Below, in pieces: positions 60,284-64,000 of a stretch of DNA of 64,000 nucleotides; positions within the stretch are counted from its first letter, which is position 1; the number at the start of each line of letters is the position of its first letter. The notes beneath the pieces are model-generated. The model ran no database searches. It was given only the letters and a program-made list of their open reading frames with translations, and was not told the DNA's origin. The position numbers and the translations under genes were made by a program. The stretch comes from Paenibacillus xylanexedens (GTDB lineage Bacteria; Bacillota; Bacilli; Paenibacillales; Paenibacillaceae). The stretch spans positions 1,302,001 through 1,366,000 of the forward strand of contig NZ_VEBF01000001.1 of the NCBI RefSeq assembly GCF_007676705.1, given 5' to 3'.

Positions 60284-60706
60284 TCACTTCTTGCTAATCT
60301 TAAACTTGAACGCCCAAGTCGCTGTGTTACCAGAATATCGCCCTCTATTCTCAGTCACCACCACGGAAAGCGTCTTGTTGGTTGATTTGGAGAACGAAGA
60401 TAGTTTGACGTTGGTACTTTTGCTCCCATAGTCAGGAATCTTGTCCTGTTCTTCGGCGATGCCTTCCAGTTTCAATGTACCCGTGGATTTGAGGTTTAAG
60501 GTGACTGACGAACCCTCTTCCAGATCTTTGCCGTTCACACTTGCTCCGATGGCCCATTCGTTGCCAACAGAGTTATTTTCCACAAGCTCAGCGCTCACCA
60601 ACGTCACGGTGACCTTAACCGTTTTGGCAGCAGCATGGGAAGTTGGGGAGCAGACGGCGAATACCAGACTTAGAATCATGAACACATTAGCCCATTTTTT
60701 GAACAC
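60284..60706 (-). CDS. Small secreted protein of unknown function
   Basis: A 140-residue precursor. Signal peptide of about 27 residues (WANVFMILSLVFAVCSPTSH, cleavage after AHAA-like SHAAA). The mature part of about 112 residues is beta-rich and Ser/Thr/Lys-rich: KTVKVTVTLVSAELVENNSV, GNEWAIGASVNGKDLEEGSS, and ending GRYSGNTATWAFKFKISKK. The look is that of a single immunoglobulin- or C2-like sandwich; no family recognised and no cysteine in the mature part. GTG start at 60706 behind GGGAGG. Single-gene unit with its own terminator. Confidence 0.75.
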   Translation of the reverse strand: MFKKWANVFMILSLVFAVCSPTSHAAAKTVKVTVTLVSAELVENNSVGNEWAIGASVNGKDLEEGSSVTLNLKSTGTLKLEGIAEEQDKIPDYGSKSTNVKLSSFSKSTNKTLSVVVTENRGRYSGNTATWAFKFKISKK

Positions 60707-60814
60707 GAGAGTGCCTCCCTCTTATTCATCTCTTTTGTTAAGACTATGCCTTATTCGCCATGCTCATTAAGTAATCCTTCCACTCGTACAAGAACTTTTC
60801 ACAGGCTCGGTTAT

Positions 60815-61249
60815 TCAGATATGCTTCCGGTAACCCTGAACCTTCTCATCCTTGAAACCCAGCTTCTCATAGAATATATGCGCTTCCTTACGCTGATCGC
60901 CAGACACCAGAATCATGTATTCACATCCGAGATCCCTGGCAATCCGCTCAATCTGGAGCATCAGCTTCTGACCAATCCCCTGCCTGCGCACCCGATCCGA
61001 TACAATCACATTCTCCACAACCATGAACGGTTTACATTGGCCTACCAGATCCATACACTCAATCCCCATAACAGACCCGACAAGTTCGCCATTGTAAAAT
61101 GCACCCAGAACGTGATAATGACCATTCTGCTGTATGTAATGAAACATTTTCTGCATCTGCTGCTCGTGCGACGGCGTTCCTATTAACTCATGATACAGTT
61201 TGCTTAAAGCCGATAAATCCTGTAGTTCAATGGCCTTGATTGTAACCAT
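60815..61249 (-). CDS. GNAT family N-acetyltransferase
   Basis: A 144-residue compact GNAT domain. It has VVENVIVSDRVRRQGIGQKL as the beta4/acetyl-CoA loop (R-R-x-G-I-G), then CEYMILVSGDQRKEAHIFYE and KLGFKDEKVQGYRKHI. Similar to small aminoglycoside- or amine-acetylating GNATs; substrate unknown. ATG at 61249 preceded by GGGGGACAGG. It is 49 bases downstream of another GNAT gene on the same strand, not closely similar to it. Confidence 0.88.
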   Translation of the reverse strand: MVTIKAIELQDLSALSKLYHELIGTPSHEQQMQKMFHYIQQNGHYHVLGAFYNGELVGSVMGIECMDLVGQCKPFMVVENVIVSDRVRRQGIGQKLMLQIERIARDLGCEYMILVSGDQRKEAHIFYEKLGFKDEKVQGYRKHI

Positions 61250-61298
61250 AACCTGTCCCCCTGACGTTCTCTCTTAATTGGTGTTCTATTATTCTATC

Positions 61299-61724
61299 TT
61301 AAGTGAGGTCCTTCTTGAAATAGTAGTGATGATGCCCTCTTGGTGCATCCTCTATCGTTGTGATCAATTGGTATCCGTGCTTCTTGTAGAATTCCGGTGC
61401 TTGATATGAGAAGGTGTTCAACATAATAAAATCACAGGATTTCTCGCGCGCAAGACGTTCGACCTCATGTAGCAATTGGGAGCCGTAACCCCGATGCCGT
61501 TGTTCAGAATCTACCCAGAGAATATCAAGTTCCACCCAGTTCCAGCAAAGTGTACTGAGCACTCCTGCGACAATTTCGCCAGCCTCATTTTTGATATTAA
61601 AATTCAATTCTTCGTACCGATTCCTTAATTCCTCACTCACATGGGTCGCATTGTATGCGACTAATTGCTGGCGAACATATTCCGATTCCTCCGCAGTACT
61701 TGCAATGATGTTTATATCAGACAT
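61299..61724 (-). CDS. GNAT family N-acetyltransferase
   Basis: A 141-residue GNAT domain. LWVDSEQRHRGYGSQLLHEV is the acetyl-CoA loop, followed by SCDFIMLNTFSYQAPEFYKK and HGYQLITTIEDAPRGHHHYY-type ending. This last pattern (Asp/Ala-Pro-x-Gly-His) is frequent in a Bacillales group annotated only as GNAT. ATG at 61724 with GGGGGAG upstream. Possibly co-transcribed with the GNAT gene at 60815. Confidence 0.88.
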   Translation of the reverse strand: MSDINIIASTAEESEYVRQQLVAYNATHVSEELRNRYEELNFNIKNEAGEIVAGVLSTLCWNWVELDILWVDSEQRHRGYGSQLLHEVERLAREKSCDFIMLNTFSYQAPEFYKKHGYQLITTIEDAPRGHHHYYFKKDLT

Positions 61725-61797
61725 CCGCTTCTCCCCCTATCGTCATTACTCGCAGCCTCATTCATTTCTTGCATATTTTAACATAATTTGATTCCCC

Positions 61798-61837
61798 ACA
61801 AAAATAAAAACAACGCACCTTCCATAGAGGAAGGCAC
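61798..61837 (-). terminator. Terminator of the SLH/LRR surface-protein gene
   Basis: A GTGCCTTCC / GGAAGGTGC stem (two wobble pairs, 5-base loop, 61815-61837) followed on the minus strand by GTTGTTTTTATTTTTG. It lies about 45 bases after the stop at 61883. Confidence 0.8.
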
Positions 61838-61882
61838 GTCGATGTAACTTGCATTAGTTCACATATGCTGTTTTAAAATACT

Positions 61883-63964
61883 CTACTCTATTTCTCTCAG
61901 ATCAACGTACACATGACCTATAGAAATTTTACCTAGGGAATCCGTGGCCTTCACCTCAATCCGAATAAGCTCACTACTCGTCTCCAGTGCTGTAACGTAT
62001 AATTTCTGTCCAACCATTTTGACCTCTGCCAATTGTGGATCAGGTGAGTCAGCGAGTAGGATGAGGGTTGGACCAGCGTCATCTTCATCTTCAAACATGA
62101 AGGACAGGTCAATTTCAAGCTCATCTCCATTAACATAAGCGGTATTATCCGCAGGTGCCTCTACCAGTACAGGAGGTGCATCATCAAAATCATACATGTA
62201 CACACGTTGCAGCAACATGTGATGCAGTGTGAAGTCAGGCTCTTGTCTCAGGGATATGGAATTGTTACTCACATCCAAGTATTGCAGATCAGACAGTCCA
62301 GCAATTCCAGTTGGTAGATGAACAAGCTCATTACTGTTCATATCTAGTTCTTGTAAGGAGTCTAGTCCGCTCACATCCAATAAAGCAAGTCGATTATTCG
62401 CGAGTTTTAGATGCTCCAGCTGATCCAATCCTGTAACATTAATCTGCGTCAGTTCGTTACCGGATAAATCAAGCCAATTCAGTCTATCGAACCCAGAGGC
62501 ATCCGCTTTGCTTATTTCATTTCCGGAAAGGTCGATTTCAGTTACGTTCAATCCTTTGAATATCTCAACTCCTGTCAGATCGGAAATGCCCGCATTTCTC
62601 GCATACAATCCTCCATTGGTTTGAATGAGAGCCTCCACCAATTCATCCTTGGTTAGCGGATCATCCACATCCTTTTGCAACCAATAAGCAATCGCTCCAG
62701 CCAAATGCGGATCAGGGAATTGACGGATTATCGTGTTGGGCTGCACCTTAACCTTGAGTTGTGCCGTGATACTTGCGCCCCGAACATCGACAGCTTTGAT
62801 TGTCAGCAATGTTTCTCCAGCAGCTTGTGGTACAAGTTGAATCACTTGTTCAACCACCGTGGAGGAAACAATGGTTTCATCTCCTGCTGTGACACTGAAC
62901 TGCAATTGATCTCCATCTGGATCACTAAAATACGTAGAGACGTTCAAGTCCAATGCGGCATGATCTAGTGTAAGTTCCTGATCAGGCATACCGCCACTAG
63001 TAACCAGTGGCGCCCTGTTCCCCGTACCTGGATTGGACGGAGTGGAAGGATTCGTCGGAGTGGTTGGCGCAGCTCCACTGCCTCCACCCGTGCTTCCACT
63101 TCCATTTCCATTCCCTGGCGTTGTCCCGGAATCACCGTTTGCGTTTCCAGTACCGTTCCCTGCGGCATTGCCACCTGTAGTCGTTCCCTGCACCTCAGTT
63201 ACCTTTCCTGGCTCATCAGGATTGGATTCCGGGTTATCACGATCACCCTCTTGACTCGCAGCTTCAAGCGCTTGAATAACTTCAGTTGTACGTAAAGCGA
63301 TCACGGCCATTTCCTGTCTGGAAGTAGAACGCTTCGGCGCAAAGTTTCCATTGTCCCCTTTCAAGATTCCCAACGCAACAGCCTGTTGTACACTTGGCAG
63401 AGCCCAGGCACTAATGTCGGAGGTATCCTTGAATAACAACTCTTTAGTCTGATTTGACGTTTCATCATTCCCCTTAACTTTGAGCGCCCGAATGATCGTT
63501 GTTGCCAGCTCTTCCCGTGTCACCAGACCCCTTGGTCGAAACGTACCATCCGGATAACCGTTTATAGTTCCAGCCAATTGAAGTGAATGAATATAGGATC
63601 CATTCTCCGCGTTACGATCCAAATCCTTGAATAACAGATCTGGAAGCTGATTAGAAGACAACTCGTTCATATGCAAAAGTTGAGCCAGTGCATACGCAAG
63701 GTCCCCTCTTGTTAATGTTGCGCTCGGATTGAAATTCCCTGCTTGGTCCGGCAGAATCACCTGTTGCTCGGCAGCCCTTTCGATGGCTTGCTTGGCCCAT
63801 GGCGCTGCCTCCTGCAAGTCACGAATGATTACTGCATCGGTCGCTGCGCTCACTGTCCCGGGAACTGTAATGACGGATAAAGACAGAAGGACTGCCCAAT
63901 AAGGCGAGACCTTACGGATCTTATTGTTAGTATGAACTTTTCGCTTGGATATTCGTGTTGACAT
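61883..63964 (-). CDS. S-layer-homology surface protein with leucine-rich repeats
   Basis: 693 residues. Signal peptide to about residue 41 (YWAVLLSLSVITVPGTVSAA). Three SLH motifs follow (about 45-225: WAKQAIERAAEQQVILPDQA, TINGYPDGTFRPRGLVTREE, AVALGILKGDNGNFAPKRST) for pyruvylated cell-wall polymer binding. A 70-residue Gly/Asn/Thr/Pro-rich linker comes next, then a cadherin-like/Ig-like domain (about 315-405). A leucine-rich-repeat domain (about 425-560: LNVTEIDLSGNEISKADASG, LNWLDLSGNELTQINVTGLD) and a final beta-sandwich end it. Probably a cell-surface binding or adhesion protein. ATG at 63964 with GGGAGG 12 bases upstream. Confidence 0.9.
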   Translation of the reverse strand: MSTRISKRKVHTNNKIRKVSPYWAVLLSLSVITVPGTVSAATDAVIIRDLQEAAPWAKQAIERAAEQQVILPDQAGNFNPSATLTRGDLAYALAQLLHMNELSSNQLPDLLFKDLDRNAENGSYIHSLQLAGTINGYPDGTFRPRGLVTREELATTIIRALKVKGNDETSNQTKELLFKDTSDISAWALPSVQQAVALGILKGDNGNFAPKRSTSRQEMAVIALRTTEVIQALEAASQEGDRDNPESNPDEPGKVTEVQGTTTGGNAAGNGTGNANGDSGTTPGNGNGSGSTGGGSGAAPTTPTNPSTPSNPGTGNRAPLVTSGGMPDQELTLDHAALDLNVSTYFSDPDGDQLQFSVTAGDETIVSSTVVEQVIQLVPQAAGETLLTIKAVDVRGASITAQLKVKVQPNTIIRQFPDPHLAGAIAYWLQKDVDDPLTKDELVEALIQTNGGLYARNAGISDLTGVEIFKGLNVTEIDLSGNEISKADASGFDRLNWLDLSGNELTQINVTGLDQLEHLKLANNRLALLDVSGLDSLQELDMNSNELVHLPTGIAGLSDLQYLDVSNNSISLRQEPDFTLHHMLLQRVYMYDFDDAPPVLVEAPADNTAYVNGDELEIDLSFMFEDEDDAGPTLILLADSPDPQLAEVKMVGQKLYVTALETSSELIRIEVKATDSLGKISIGHVYVDLREIE

Positions 63965-64000
63965 CTCTTAATGTTACCTCCCACATGAACATAAACCCTG

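Noticed and set aside
63033..63254. Gly/Asn/Thr/Pro-rich DNA in the SLH gene as a tandem repeat or CRISPR-like array
   Set aside because: The repeats are short, degenerate codon-level repeats of a coding linker, with no conserved spacers.
1..64000. Mobile elements, prophage genes, CRISPR arrays, tRNA or rRNA genes
   Set aside because: No transposase, integrase, phage structural gene, repeat-spacer array or RNA gene could be recognised anywhere in the window.

Overview
The window reads as chromosomal DNA of a low-to-mid GC Gram-positive, most likely a Paenibacillus. The reasons are strong AGGAGG-type ribosome sites, many GTG/TTG starts, an SLH-domain surface protein, lipoprotein solute-binding proteins, LplB/LplC- and YtcQ-type sugar importers with large membrane-bound AraC regulators, and DUF5696/YIP1/NHL-repeat sugar loci. 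The genus is an inference from gene content; no rRNA, tRNA, phage, insertion sequence or CRISPR array was seen.

Positions 1-16.6 kb are mostly housekeeping and small stand-alone genes: the 3' end of manA, an alpha/beta hydrolase, the 2-oxoglutarate dehydrogenase pair odhA-odhB, two NUDIX hydrolases, a YvbK-like acetyltransferase, a DUF3891 protein, pantothenate kinase coaA with a DUF423 membrane protein, a histidine phosphatase, glutamate racemase and a small lipoprotein. A run of overlapping genes follows (GNATs, zinc ribbon, atypical protein kinase, PfpI/DJ-1), including one GNAT broken by a frameshifting deletion.

Positions 16.6-23.1 kb hold the least ordinary block: a five-gene, fully overlapping minus-strand operon of a KAS III-type condensing enzyme, an ATP-grasp ligase, an OleD-like NAD-dependent reductase, a metallo-beta-lactamase-fold hydrolase and a PaaK/F390-synthetase-like adenylating enzyme, followed by an SDR. 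I do not recognise it as a named pathway; it looks like a small fatty-acid-derived metabolite route.

Positions 23.2-29.9 kb carry mixed genes (TIGR01777 epimerase, YdcF-like, nucleotidyltransferase, AraC/GyrI regulator) and a TetR-MFS pair whose two upstream regions share the same 19-bp operator-like sequence.

Positions 30.0-40.8 kb form a rhamnogalacturonan-type polysaccharide locus: YtcQ-like binding protein, two permeases, a YtdP/YesS-like AraC regulator, a Cys-type sulfatase, a secreted PL11 rhamnogalacturonan lyase and the formylglycine-generating enzyme that would mature the sulfatase. This predicts extracellular cleavage, import, then cytoplasmic desulfation.

Positions 42.0-57.5 kb form a second, mannan-like locus: LacI regulator, lipoprotein binding protein, a 975-residue membrane-anchored binding protein fused to two carbohydrate-binding-like modules, two permease pairs, an NHL-repeat protein, a YIP1 protein, a DUF5696 protein and a cytoplasmic GH26 glycosidase. 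The divergent promoter region has a sigma-A promoter, a cre-like box over its -35 and two long palindromes. Neither sugar locus encodes an ABC ATPase, consistent with a shared MsmX-type ATPase elsewhere.

Positions 57.6-64.0 kb hold a DUF4272 protein with an RtcB RNA ligase, a small secreted protein, two GNATs and a large SLH/leucine-rich-repeat surface protein.
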